The notes under the pieces were generated by a model that was given only the letters and a program-made list of their open reading frames with translations, was not told the origin of the DNA and did no database searches. DNA of 64,000 nucleotides, from the NCBI GenBank assembly GCA_017591395.1, contig WEDG01006642.1, positions 1-64,000 on the forward strand, given 5' to 3'. The stretch comes from Schistocephalus solidus. Its lineage: Eukaryota; Platyhelminthes; Cestoda; Diphyllobothriidea; Diphyllobothriidae. The position numbers were made by a program, and so were the translations under genes. Of the stretch, positions 14,166 through 25,440 are shown in pieces (the stretch's first letter is position 1; every line of letters starts with the position of its first letter).

Positions 14166-15291
14166 TTCCACAACCCCATTTTCTGGGCTAGATAATTTCA
14201 ATGCCTTAAAAGGCTTTCATACTTTTGGAGACCTTTTTAGCTTTCCACCTTCCAGCTTCATTTCATCCCAGGCATTTAAGGTAATTCCAACCGTATGAAC
14301 TCTTCCCGAAAAAACAAGCATTAACTAAAGGTAAGTCAGACTGAAATGGCGTGCACCGACCCATCGTGATTGCGCAACGAAGTATGGACTCCCGTGTCCT
14401 CTTGGGCTTGGTACATGACTGTCTGCATGGTCTCTGTTAGTAATATTTGTATATTATTTATTTCCTATCGCCACGAGATCGCCAGCGTGAGCTCTAGATC
14501 AGGGCTGTAAGAAAAAAGGTGGCGATCCAATATGCAAGCCCTTAGTTTTTATCACCACAACTTGCCTGCTTTTTTGATTTAGGAAGACATGTTACATTAG
14601 GGTTACGTTTCTGGCTAAGCTTAATAAAATGATTAAGATAGAAGTGAAGATAAGGTTTAAAGTTAGGGTTGAGTTAAAGAATAGGGTCAGGTAAAGAGGG
14701 AGGATTGGGTTAGGGATAAGGAGAATGTAAGGGTTAAGTTTGCCTGACACAGATCATGTTACCTAATCCAGCCTTCTCTAACCAATACCCGTGGAGTTCA
14801 AGTTTTCCGCCAGGTCATACGCCCTCTAATTCGCATATTTCACATGGCTCGTCTGTTCCAGCACCTCGCTAGAGTAATAAAACAAACTTATGCTATAAAT
14901 GCGAGTATTCTCAATGCTTTTCGCAGACTCCGTTAATTGCCTCCATCATCTGTCCTACTGATATAACTAATAGTATCACCCTTACCGTTTTACAGGAGTC
15001 CCTGTGCTTTATTTTCTCCGTGAACTTGCCAGAAAAAATTGAATACTTGCGCTCACAGCCGACCAGGCATAAGCCTCGGACTCAGTCGTAAAGCGATTAA
15101 TTCGGTGTCCAGTGAACCATAGACTTCGGATTCGATATCCATGCCCTCTGGGCTTAGGATTGTGTTATGGCTGACGTACGACGGCCGGAAAGGATAATTA
15201 CAGCATCGCTTGTCTTTGTCGGTCATGTTTCTAGAGAATATCCGGATAGGAGAATGGCTTCGTTGGACTACACGTCCTGGAGATCCAGAAG
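14166..15291. other. No gene recognised; decayed telomere-like repeat near 14.58-14.76 kb
   Basis: TTAGGGTTACG, AAAGTTAGGGTTGAG and GGGTTAGGGATAAGG at 14.59-14.73 kb look like the interior of an old MITE of the family at 13.36 kb. Nothing else can be named. Confidence 0.5.
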
Positions 15292-16343
15292 GTGATGGAC
15301 CTGACGTTGTACACCACCAGGGAGGTCAAAAAACGACGCTACAAGGACACTTGGAAGATATCGCTGAAGCAACTGCAAATCAACCCGGCGACCTGGGAGG
15401 ACCTCGCCCAGGATAGACCGGCATGGAGAAGATCCGTGAAGACTGGTTCAGCAATCTATGAGGCCAACCGGATTGCCGCTGCCAAGGCCAAAAGAGTGGC
15501 ACGAAAGTCACCAGCGCCCCGGACCAACACCGTTGATGCCCAGTCCCTGCCCAGTCCCACGCTGTCAACGCATCTTCCGCGTGTGAATCGGTCTGGTTGG
15601 ACACCTTCGGACACAATGCACCAATAATCCGACAATTCCAATTTCGACGTCAAATTCTACCAACCCTACTTCAGACTCCTCCACTCTCACTCCTGGCATC
15701 AATTCCATTACTCCCACCATCATAGAGACAACATCCCAATACTCATCGCCTGTTACCCCCACCACCACCACCACCGCCACCGCCAACGCCGCCACCACCA
15801 CCACCAGTGATGGGGACTCTCCTAAACTGTCCTCAATGCGACCGCACATTCACCTTACGCATCGGCCTGTTGGGTCACTTGCGAATCCATCGTACAGAGA
15901 CTGGTGAGCCAGTGCCTGAGGCACCAACATACAGCAGAGATCGCCGCCTCCACTTTCCTCGCGCATTCACTCATCACATGGGTCTATTCGGTCACATGCG
16001 CATCCATGACAGCGGACTTCACCGCAATGCCGACAACACCGATAGACCATGCACACCCTCCGCTCCTGCCATTCTTACCACCAATGCCACCCCCAATACC
16101 ATGAATGACATCCCCCCAGCCCCTACCGATTTCTCCTGCCCACACTGCGCCCGCAACTTCAACTCACGCATCGGCCTGTCGGTCACCTGCGAATCCATCG
16201 CACGGAGGCTGGTGAACCAGTGCCTGGGAGCTCCGACATACAGTCTACGCGCCTGCCTCCACTGCCCTCACTGCTCCAGCACATTTACACACCGCATGGG
16301 CCTATTAGGACACATGCGCCTCCACGACAACCTGCGGTAAACT
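15292..16343 (+). pseudogene. RTE-like non-LTR retrotransposon, 3' end with C2H2 zinc-finger tail
   Basis: This is the C-terminal part of a retrotransposon polyprotein whose N-terminus is often annotated in tapeworms as craniofacial development protein 2-like. First comes KKRRYKDTWKISLKQLQ and NPATWEDLAQDRPAWRRSV, a signature of the post-RT region. A Thr/Pro/Ser linker follows, then zinc fingers. From 15807 an open frame of 177 codons holds C8-x2-C11-x12-H24-x3-H28, a degraded finger (FTHHMGLFGHMRIH), a finger broken by a small deletion (CPHCARNFNSRIGL), and an intact last finger (C153, C156, H169, H173) ending DNLR. At least two frameshifts lie between 15.55 and 15.83 kb. The fingers probably bind nucleic acid during retrotransposition; that is inference. 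The R1 repeat begins about 75 bp downstream. Confidence 0.85.
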
Positions 16344-16418
16344 CCGGAGGCTAAGCCACATCAGCGCACACCATCTAAACTAATACATAGACAACACCCT
16401 CACAATCATCATAATGTA

Positions 16419-17215
16419 CCTGATAAAATCACGGTTTCCTAGAAACCGTGGCTTGGAAGGCTGCCAATCTGACGCTTACACCAGACCACGCCGTTGGCCC
16501 AGTGTATGTGTTGTGCATGTCGAGTGGCTGACCAGTGGACTGGGAGTCAGACGGCGATGGCTCCTCCATATCTCCTGAGTAATTAAATCCTGATGTGTGC
16601 GTTATGGGGGCCACGTCGGGCTGTGGCGCGTGAAGACGGGTACGCCGACCCGTCAGCCAATGCGCCCACTCCCACATGAGACAACTGACCGGCTCGGATG
16701 GTGGTCTGATCGTGGGGGTGGGGGAGAGAGTGAGGTCAACAACTCAGCGCATTTTCCTCACTATAAACAATCTAATGCGCTTGAAACTATCACGGTGCGC
16801 TAAACGCCGTGGCTTGGAAGGTTGCCAACTGACGGGATAACTCGGACCGAGTGGTCAACCAAATTGTGTGTTTTGTGTTTAGTGGCTGACTGGCGGACTG
16901 AGAGTCAGGCTGCAATTGCTCCTTCTTAATGTGGCCTATATGGCACTCCCACTCCGTGGGATCCGAGCCAGGTGTGGTTGTACGCCCAGGGGCGGCTCCG
17001 GCCGCGCCAGCCACCTGAGCCCTCTCCCATCTCCGGTTTTTTTGACTCTGTCTTGACACCGTGCTCAGGTGTGGGAGGAGGAGAGAGTGCGGTAGCTGCA
17101 GCGCAAGGCTACTATCACTTAAAACTAATTCACGCGCAAGTCATCGTTCCTGCTCCACCCTTCCATGGAGCAAACGGTGGACTTTGTCGAAATCGACGGT
17201 CGAACTGTCGGACAC
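16419..17215 (+). repeat. Dispersed repeat R1, two-unit copy
   Basis: Two related units of about 365 bp each begin with a stem-loop. The first is CACGGTTTC-CTA-GAAACCGTG (16430-16450, nine perfect pairs) and the second is CACGG...CCGTG (16791-16811). Each is followed by GCTTGGAAGG..GCCAA, then GGCTGAC and GAGAGTCAG, then GGCTCCT or GCTCCTTC. The second unit continues through CCCACTCCGTGGGATCCGAG and ends in CTATCACTTAAAACTAATTC and the GCACCACC-like stretch. No protein is encoded. It lies directly downstream of the RTE 3' end. Confidence 0.85.
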
Positions 17216-18920
17216 CACCGGGGGACGATTTCCCTCTACACACGACCCACAAATCGGAGATGACCCATCAGCAACATCATTTCTGCCCACCAGACTAACA
17301 AAACTCTTTTATGACCATTTTGGAGATGCGTTCAAATTTCACGCATGAAGATGACTGCACCAGTTATAGGTACTTACCGCAGCACGGAAGAAGTAGTAGA
17401 AGAAGAAGAAGAAGACTGTTTAAACACAGGGATTACGTGGTATAATAGACAGAACGTTGTCTCGTCCATTAGACTGTCCAATTATGAGCCTCCGTCTCCG
17501 TGCTTTTACCTTGACGATGTCCACCAAGTTTGTGAGAAGGTCATTCCGTATTCGACGAGAAGTATGAAATCTGGAGCAAAATCTTTGAGGTGTCTTCAAC
17601 TGGCAAAGATTACTGAAGCAAGCATACAATGCAGATAAGTATGGAACATAGCCTCACTTCAGTTCCTACATATACTTCGGCATGGTGGCTTTCAAACGGG
17701 AATCCTCACAGTTAACTCTATTCCTCTAGGTCATGAACGTAGCGCTACGTGGGAATACTCTGATTTTTCACTAATTGAAAGGGTGAGAATCTAATACGTA
17801 GGTCCAATTATTTTACTTCTATAAGACAGCCACTTATTTTACTCAGGTAGACATGTTATACTCAAGTTGGAATCTGTTAAGTCGGTAGATTTTGAATTTG
17901 GGTTTATGTTTATGATGGAGTTTTAGGGCTAATGTAAGCGTTAGGACTATGGTTAGTGAATGACGTTAGGGATTAAGGTTATAGCATAAAGTTTGAAGGT
18001 AAGGATTAGTGGCTTCGAGTTCCAGCGCTTTCAGTGGAGCAAACTGCCTACCTGTCATTTTGGGCATTCGATTGAGAATGCTGAGAACCAGAAAGTATTA
18101 ATTGACATTTCAAGAGCCATTTGGACTTCAACGTACTCCATCATATCCAAAAACCACAGGTTAATTTTAAGGAAGGAAAGTCGTTCTGATACGCAGAAAA
18201 CGGTATGCCCACACCTGCTACTTCCATTCAAATTTATTGGTCACTGCCCAGTATGTCGAAGTATGACTTTGTGAAAACTTTAATTCCTGTGACGTCTCTT
18301 TCAGTGGAATCTTCTTGGTCTTTATCAACCACCTCAATAACAATACAACAACAGAGAAATTACATCGATTTCACACGAAAGCCTCGAAACACATGACCCA
18401 GACATTGTGTGCTTGATTTTGTGTCACATTTCATATCAAACTAATTTTGGGAGGGCGTTTCATGAAAAAGTTTTTGTTTAAAATGTGAATGTGTTTATGG
18501 CGTTTTATTTTGTCAGTAATGGGCATAGATTAGCATTAAGTACTTCTAAAAGTTCAGTTTACTCTTTTGACACGAATGATTGTTTTTGACTTTTCCACTT
18601 TTTATAAAATTTTGTTATTTCTTATCAACTAAATAGCGCTTGAAATACTTATTTTGAGTTTTCCTCTTTCTGAAGACCGTTACTTATCAGTTTGCTGTTC
18701 TGATGGATGCGTTCGGACTGGGTTCAGCTTGTTTAGTGGTTTTCGTTACTTTCGGCCTAATTTCGGTTACATGCTGCATGTTTACTTAGGTATCTGTCAA
18801 GGTGTTATGGGTCAACTGAACAGGTTATGCCTGCGAAGCGTGTCGTCGTCGTGTTGCCAAGCTCCTTTTTATATTTCATCGCTATTCTGCCATTAATGCA
18901 CATTTGAGTCGGCGCGACGT
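17216..18920. other. No gene recognised; possible MITE interior
   Basis: A telomere-like, GTTAGG-rich patch lies at about 17.87-18.0 kb. The rest is AT-rich. Short frames (up to 97 codons) show no domain. Sequence just upstream of the tRNA is ordinary. Confidence 0.5.
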
Positions 18921-18999
18921 GGTAGCGTGGCCGAGCGGTCTAAGGCGCCGGTTTAAGGCACCGGTCCGAAAGGGCGTGGGTTCGAATCCCACCGCTGCC
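18921..18999 (+). tRNA. tRNA-Leu(AAG)
   Basis: The cloverleaf is complete. The acceptor stem is GGTAGCG/CGCTGCC with one T-G wobble. The D-arm is GCC...GGC. The anticodon stem is CCGGT/ACCGG with loop TTAAGGC, giving anticodon AAG (reads CUU, leucine). A long variable arm, TCCGAAAGGGC, is as expected for leucine. The T-arm is GTGGG-TTCGAAT-CCCAC. The internal polymerase III promoter is intact (TGGCCGAGCGG and GGTTCGAATCC). A T-run at 19003-19006 is a plausible terminator. No intron is present. It closely resembles animal tRNA-Leu(AAG), and there is no sign that it is the head of a SINE. Confidence 0.96.
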
Positions 19000-19002
19000 A
19001 GC

Positions 19003-19006
19003 GTTT
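19003..19006 (+). terminator. RNA polymerase III T-run after tRNA-Leu
   Basis: TTTT lies four bases beyond the tRNA end, the usual place for a polymerase III stop. Confidence 0.6.
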
Positions 19007-19359
19007 TCCATGTCACGGATACTGTTCAGTTTCTTTACTGGGTCCGGCTCGTAGGTTGGGTAAGTTTTCCGTGCATAACCTCACAGGCAGGCAGCATCGA
19101 AGGCTCTGAGACCAAATGGATCCTGTTTGGGACTCTAAAAGCTTTCTAAACTCGCTTAATTTACTCAACAGTTTGCTGATATCACGAATTCTCTCTTGTA
19201 AACGGAATAACTTTCTCTAGAAAAAGAGAAATTAATGCTTAGAACGTTTACCTAGCGATAGTGGTCTATGCGTACGTAGCTTGCACCTCGTCTTGTCTTC
19301 CACAATTTTTTTACAGGCCAATGGCAGATAGGCATTCACCGATCGTTGTGCCTTGGGGC

Positions 19360-19450
19360 ACCACCTGAGGTTGGGTATGGCTAGCTGACGATGGCTAATA
19401 AGCCGGAAGTGGCCATTCCTTTCTCCCTTATTTTTGTCGGTAGTGTCATG
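19360..19450 (+). mobile_element. SINE body, plus-strand copy
   Basis: GGTTGGGTATGGCTAGCTGA, then CGATGGCTAATAAGCCGGAA, then GTGGCCATTCC and TTTTTGTCGGTAG match the SINE body at 0.85-1.08 kb. The hammerhead-like motifs are CTGACGA (19385-19391), the hairpin GGCTAATAAGCC (19393-19404) and GAAG (19406-19409), so both conserved boxes carry one change. The tRNA-like head is not recognised. Confidence 0.65.
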
Positions 19451-20779
19451 CTGCCTATGTACAGGAGGCCACTGGAGCACGTAGCGCGGAGTCAAAATAT
19501 CTTGAATATGGAGTAGCCAATCAGTCAGTCAGAGATGTAACTCGGGTAATTCGGTATCCGGGAGCCAAGAATTGCAAAATACATTGTTGCCGTTCTGCTA
19601 GAATTTATACAGACATCGAATCCAAGTTATAGCACTGGCCAATAGAGTGCTCAATCGAAGTCTAGGAAAGAGTGGTTAGGGGTAGGGCAGTTAACAGGGC
19701 AAGCATCCCCCGTTAGATGTTGCATGCAGCATATTTACTGAAAAGATACTGCACAGAGGATCGGCTGTTTTAGCTGCTACCCTTGAAAAGTTCCTTTATT
19801 AAAGCTTCTTCTAGTTGTCCATTGTAAGTAACCTTTTTGCACAGGGCACTACATATGTAAAAAGTACACGCGCGAGCTTAAGCGTAACGACATTTACGAT
19901 TTTCCCCATCATGCACATTCAGTTGGACCAATTTACAGTGTTCAGTACTTGCATCAGGTTTGGTGCGTTGGCCAGTTTGTTTGTCTTTCCATCGGGGTCT
20001 TCTTTAAAAACTGAACGCAATTGTATGAAAGGACCTACGAATGTGACTGTACTGGCCTCGTTCAGCACAAAGCTCAGATGAGCCAAACATTGGTCATTTT
20101 TAATGGATGAAGACTAGACAACTTCCTACTCTTGATGCTGACACTGTGCACAAAGAAGATTTGTAGCACACAACAGTCTACCAACGCTATTCTGAGTAAC
20201 GCTGCATAACCAAGTTATTCTGAAAGATTCTTACGGAAGCGGCTGACCCGTTTTTCCCGTCTTCAAGGCATCCGGTCTATAATCCTGAATGCCACCTCTA
20301 AATTTGACCGTGTTTTTACTGGACGCAAAATTGTAAATACTTTTATTACAAAATAAAACTATTTTCTTTTTGATTCCTCAGCAGCACGCATTCACTATCA
20401 ATTGACTCAAAAGTTTACCTAAAGTTTTCCCTTTTCAACCAACCTTCTGCTCTATCCGTATTTCGAAGTTTCTCTTGATGTGCCGTGTCCTCCAGTTTGC
20501 TGGCGAAAACCCCGGTGCCAGCATGGCTCCTTCGTGGTTTCATGGGAGGCTCCGTGCAAGGTGCTTAACTTGGAACTGGAAGGCCACAGCCCCGCACAGG
20601 ATGGTGGCAGAACGTGTTCATTAAAAGTTTTGTAGTCCAATTTGTCTCTGCAAAGGCGTAACAGCTGGTTAAATGGGCACTGTATTTCGAATGACCATCA
20701 AGTGCGGAGCCCGGAGAAGTCGGAAGCGAATATAAGAAACGTGAGTTTTTACACTGAGGCAATACAGGCGTGCTTGACC
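19451..20779. other. No gene recognised
   Basis: Ordinary AT-rich intergenic DNA. Short frames have no recognisable domain. The last part (about 20.45-20.78 kb) may belong to the R2 repeat on its right. Confidence 0.5.
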
Positions 20780-21120
20780 CCCTAAAAGTGCCGCATGGTA
20801 GATACACTGGACCAACACAGGAGCCATACCAGGGAACGGCAGGCATTATTCGATAGGCATTCCCATAACAAATACGGGACATGAGGAGGGGGGACGGTGG
20901 TTGTGACATGCATAGGTGCATGCTAACGCCGCAACCGCCCTCTGCGCCCGAACCCGACTCGGGGCTTCTTGTCTCGAGCTTGACAACGGGCACAGGCAGG
21001 TGAGGGAGCAAAGCGTGCGGTAAATACAGCGTAAGTAAAACTACTTCAGGCACAGTTCACCGTACCTGCGTCACCATACTGTGGAACACACAGTGGATCT
21101 CGTCTGATACGACAGTCAAA
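20780..21120 (+). repeat. Dispersed repeat R2
   Basis: The stretch carries GCATGGTAGATACACTGGAC, GCAGGCATTATTCGATAGGC and TGCATAGGTGCATGC, then GGCTTCTTGTC..GACAACGGGCACAGGC. The same order occurs at 26.56-26.86 and 31.1-31.48 kb and, reversed, at 13.93-14.16 kb. The 162-codon minus-strand frame across it is repeat-derived, not a gene. Confidence 0.65.
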
Positions 21121-21304
21121 CGTACAATTGTGCGAATATGGTCGACTGCTGACTTTTATCTCGGAGGATTAAGAAAAGTCTGCCTGGTCAGTAATGCCAT
21201 GCTTGAGGGGGCTGCTAGACTGACCAATGTGCGCTGTAAGACGTGTGTGCATTTTCGATATTTTCGGTCGTCTAGTGACTCCACCCTGACAGTATGGCAG
21301 ACAA

Positions 21305-21599
21305 ACACCATGTCTTAACGCTAACACTAACATAAAACTAAACTGTCACCTTAATCTAAACCCTAGCCGTACCCTTAACCTAAACACTACAGTTAACATC
21401 ATAATAACCTTAACCCTTGACCTAATCATGACCCAACCCCAACTTTGACCTTAAACACAAACTTAAACCTAACCGCAAACTTAACCCTAAACTTCAACTT
21501 AATCTTGAACATAATTTTCTTGGAAGTTAGCAGAACACCACATGCATTGTGGCCAGTTCCTTTTCCGTGTCAGGTTTAGGTGGCCGTAAAAGACATCCT
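21305..21599. mobile_element. MITE-like element, right part, telomere-like interior
   Basis: CCCTAGCCGTACCCTTAACC, CCTTAACCCTTGACC and related words lead to a right end GTTTAGGTGGCCGTAAAAGA. It is close to 22246-22522 over its whole length. A matching left inverted end was not found. Confidence 0.6.
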
Positions 21600-22245
21600 T
21601 ACTTTTTTTGAACTGCTCATAGGGGTCTGCAGCAAAGGTGTGGTAAGTTCTTTTTGACAACATTCCAACATCCTCACGGGGTCTTCAATTTTGAGTGGGC
21701 TCTGGGCCTCATCGTATGCCTTTAACATTTCTCCTGCGTAAGAATCCATGGGTTAAATTCGACGAGATGGATAAAACTAATGAAGTCACATAGAAATAGA
21801 TCATGACTTCGTCCGACTGAATCGTCCTGTCTCAAAGGTGTACGAGGAATTAAGTGTTTGATCGAACCGAGTTAGTCGAATTTCCTTGTTCCGATGCTTG
21901 ATCTGCCTTCTCCTTTGCAAATGTGAACACCCAGAACACGAACTTTTGCATGCTTGAAGCCTTATTATTGATATTTCGTTAATCTTCTACCTATAGGAGC
22001 ATTGTTGAATAATAAACTTTTGCGAAACGTCCTCTTTCTGCCCCCTCTGTTGATTGGTCGTAGTTTAAACTGATTCACTCCAAGTTAGCGATTACTTTCT
22101 GAGAAAAGTAAAAAGAAGCAATTGGCTTACCATTAAAGCTGGTATGCCCACCTTTGCTCCGAAGCCAACCACTCAGATATAAAAATGTGCAAACAAAAAG
22201 CTGGTTTTATCCCTGCAAGTAACAGGAATGGATAAATATTCTCGC

Positions 22246-22522
22246 GTCTTAACGCTAGCACTAACCCTGACATAAAACTAAACCGTCACCTTAATCTAAA
22301 CCCTAGCCGTACCCTTAACCTAAACACTACAGTTAACATGATAATAACCTTAACCCTTAGCCTAATCATGACCCTAACCCCAAGTCTGACCTTAAAAACA
22401 AACTTAAACCTAACCCTCGCCTTAATTGTAAACAGAATTTCCTTGGAATTTGTCGCAAAACCACGTGTATTCTGGGTGCTTTATTTTCTCGTTTCCTTTT
22501 TAGGCGACCATACAAGGTATCC
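22246..22522. mobile_element. MITE-like element, right part, near-duplicate of 21.3 kb
   Basis: It shares long identical words with 21305-21599 (for example CCCTAGCCGTACCCTTAACC and ACACTACAGTTAACAT). It ends TTTAGGCGACCATACAAGG plus TATCC, the family right end. No coding content. Confidence 0.65.
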
Positions 22523-22544
22523 TTACCAAAATGAAAATAAGTTG

Positions 22545-22760
22545 ATATGTCATTTTGCACCGATTGCAGTTTTTTATGGCAGTCGGAAGAAGCTCTTTCA
22601 AAAGCTGCTAACATGATGCACCTGAAATATCTTGGTATTATGCTGCAAGATACTTAGTGTTACGGCTCCACTTAAGGGATATTTTCTACTCGAAAACACC
22701 TGTCACGATATTGGTTAACATTTCATGCAACAGCACATCTCCTGTAGGTCACCAGGTTGA
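22545..22760. repeat. AT-rich dispersed repeat R3, copy 1
   Basis: CTGAAATATCTTGGTATTAT, TTAAGGGATATTTTCT and TGGTTAACATTTCATGCAAC recur in similar order at about 25.28-25.44 and 29.86-29.99 kb. The nature of the element is unknown; no terminal structure is visible. Confidence 0.5.
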
Positions 22761-24839
22761 TATACTCGTACTAGCACAGTGGTTCAGTCGTCTGGCTCCA
22801 TCCATCCCAGTTTGTCCCCGTCTGGCCCGAGATCCGGACAGTGACATGCACCGATGCATCCTGATGGCAGGACCGAAATAAACAATTCTGTCTTGGTGTG
22901 GTGCTGTCAATGTGGGTGGTCGCAAGGTGACCAAACAGTCAATAAATTTCCGTAAACCGTTTATGTCCGAGTGCCCTCCGTTTGTTTATAGACAAAGGTA
23001 AAGAAGTAAATTGCAGTAATTCAGACCCTTCAAATTCCTTTGCCATCCTTTGGGTTCATCGTAAAGCTGGTTATAACCCTTAGTCGCGTACGCCGTAAAC
23101 TGTGAATAGTTGTTTGCACGCATATTCAAACATTCCCCTTATCAATATCGAGAATTTCCTTCTTATTGTAAAGGGTACGCTAGTTTTCGTTTGAGTTGTC
23201 TTGTTAAAGTGGAAAGAGAGCCTTAGAGGCAACGTAATTACAAAGTATACATTCATTTCATAATGGATACCCATACACATTAATATTTGCTGGTTTGAAT
23301 AGTATGATCCTCCAAGGCATTTATAAAATAAAAGGATATGATCGAATGCCAAATTGCGATGTCAGCTGCCAACAACATGGATCCATGAGCCCATAGACAT
23401 CCAGCACAGCGGTCGACGGTGGCTGACCTATGCACACACTCTGCCGTCACCCTGAAAAATCTTGTCTTTCCTCATCGCTGAACCTATTTCCTCGCATTCC
23501 ACAGTTATGTTCAGTAAAAATTGAGGGCAGTAGACAGTGCAGTTGAAAGTCCTGCGGAAAACTGACCAGATGAGAATGTACGTTAAAACAAATATTTTAC
23601 TAGGATTTTTTCAGTAGCATCATAATTAGACTCAAAAGTGTATATGAAATGAGCGCTGGGAGAGGGTACTCTTAATAAGTGTCAAGGAAACACGGTAATA
23701 CTATACATCCACGTTATCGGTAGGAACGATGTAACAGAGATTGCGCGTCTATTTATGCGACACTTTTCAGGTGACTATACATAACAAATGCGTTTAGGTA
23801 CCCTTGTCGTGTCTGTTACATGCACTGCCGACTTGCTGTGAGGAGTACCGACGGACATAGAGGTGCAAAAAGGCATCTTGAAGTTTGAGGGAGGGTACAC
23901 GACAATTGTTTGCTGTGGATAGTGTGGAGAGGTTGTCTAGATGTACGAAAAAGTTCCGATTTCTCACAATTGATTAGGTCTTCTGAGGACCTTTTATGGT
24001 AGTCCTCTAAACCCTTCGTAATAGATAACAATTTTTATTCGATGGCTGAATTCCACATTCCAGGTATGCATGTTTGGAGGATCTGTAAAATTTTCCAAAT
24101 AATTATCTAATTACATATACAAACGAATTTTTGATTACGAAGAGCACATCGCGCGCATTGCTGATCCCCGTGACTAACTAAAGGGAAGGCTTTAGCGATG
24201 GCGCAGTGGCGACTCCGAGTTCTTTTTATCCATTGATCTTTCCAGAGCCATTTCATCAAGAATGTATTTATGGCAGTCGGGGTTGATGCCTGCCTTTCTT
24301 GTTTTACTTCGGGGTACGAGCCACTTCTCGTCTATTGTAGACGTGTTATCTCATGAAATTTTAACTGGAGTTCATATGCATATCAGAAAACACACACGGG
24401 GAACGCTACGGGGATCCACTGACGAACCAAACTCTTCACAGCTGCGTCATGCAGCAGCATAAGATCGGGGAAATATGCGTGTCTGTGCTTTAAGTTAGTA
24501 CCTGTGTTGTATGGTAAATAAGTACGTCGTTTATACTACTGAATGCCAGTTGTCAGTTTGTAAATATTACGTGGCTATTCCGCAGTGACTGATAGATTTC
24601 GGCTGAAATATTACTATCACAATTCGGACCGAGTCTGTAAGTGTTTGCTTCGCGGGATTTACTCCAAGTTCACCTATTAATTTCCTCGGAAATTAAACAA
24701 GGCACTATTTTTGTCATGTTAGAACGCTAGCTTTTGATCGAAATCCCTTTATGTAGCCTAAAAAAACTACGTTTCGGGAAGAATGGCTACTTATGTAGTA
24801 TAAAGTTTCACCATTGCATTTCTATGCAGTCATAAATTA
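22761..24839. other. No gene recognised
   Basis: AT-rich DNA, short frames only. No RNA gene or known domain seen. Confidence 0.5.
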
Positions 24840-25440
24840 AAAAAACATTTTATAGGAAACATGCACAAAAATATTATTTCTTGTAACTAGTTGGTCACAA
24901 TTTACATCCTCTTTAAAGTTTCTCCTGAAAGAAAAGGTATATTCCGGTTTTAGAAAATTAATTAAATTCCCGAAGGAGTTTGAATCCGACCAGATACCAT
25001 ACGTGCATTTAGAGCTTCTGTTTGCCATGGTTGTGAACCATTTTGCATACTTTAAAAGCAGCGTTAGTAAATGGAGGGATACCATGAGTTAGTACGTTTA
25101 ATTTCACGGCCCTAAAAATCTCATAATTAAGAAATTTTATAACCAAAATTACCCTTCTCTCAAGTATGAATTGCAATGAATAAGTAATTTTCCACCAACT
25201 CAAGCCAGGAAGGAGCATTTTGATCGTGTTTTTTTAAAATTATATTTGAATTGATAAGGTTATCGAAAATCCCTGCACGCTACTTAAGCAGTCATTGAAA
25301 ATGTAGACATCTTCACGTGACAGGAGTATGCTGCACGATAATTTATTTAACAACCCTGCTTAAGGTATATTTTCTGATCTAAAACACATTTCAGCATTTT
25401 GGTAATCATTGCATGAGATGGCATATCTACTATATGATGC
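24840..25440. repeat. AT-rich dispersed repeat R3, copy 2
   Basis: AAAAGCAGCGTTAGTAAATG (about 25.05-25.07 kb), then GTATGCTGCACGATAATT, TTAAGGTATATTTTCTG and ACACATTTCAGCATTTTGG correspond to parts of 29.4-30.0 and 22.6-22.76 kb. The edges are approximate. Confidence 0.45.

Noticed and set aside
15807..16340. A host zinc-finger transcription factor gene
   Set aside because: The preceding RTE post-RT segment, the second copy at 27.6-28.3 kb and the frameshifts show it is a retrotransposon tail.
20565..21053. 162-codon minus-strand frame
   Set aside because: It is mostly the R2 repeat read backwards; similar frames occur in other R2 copies.
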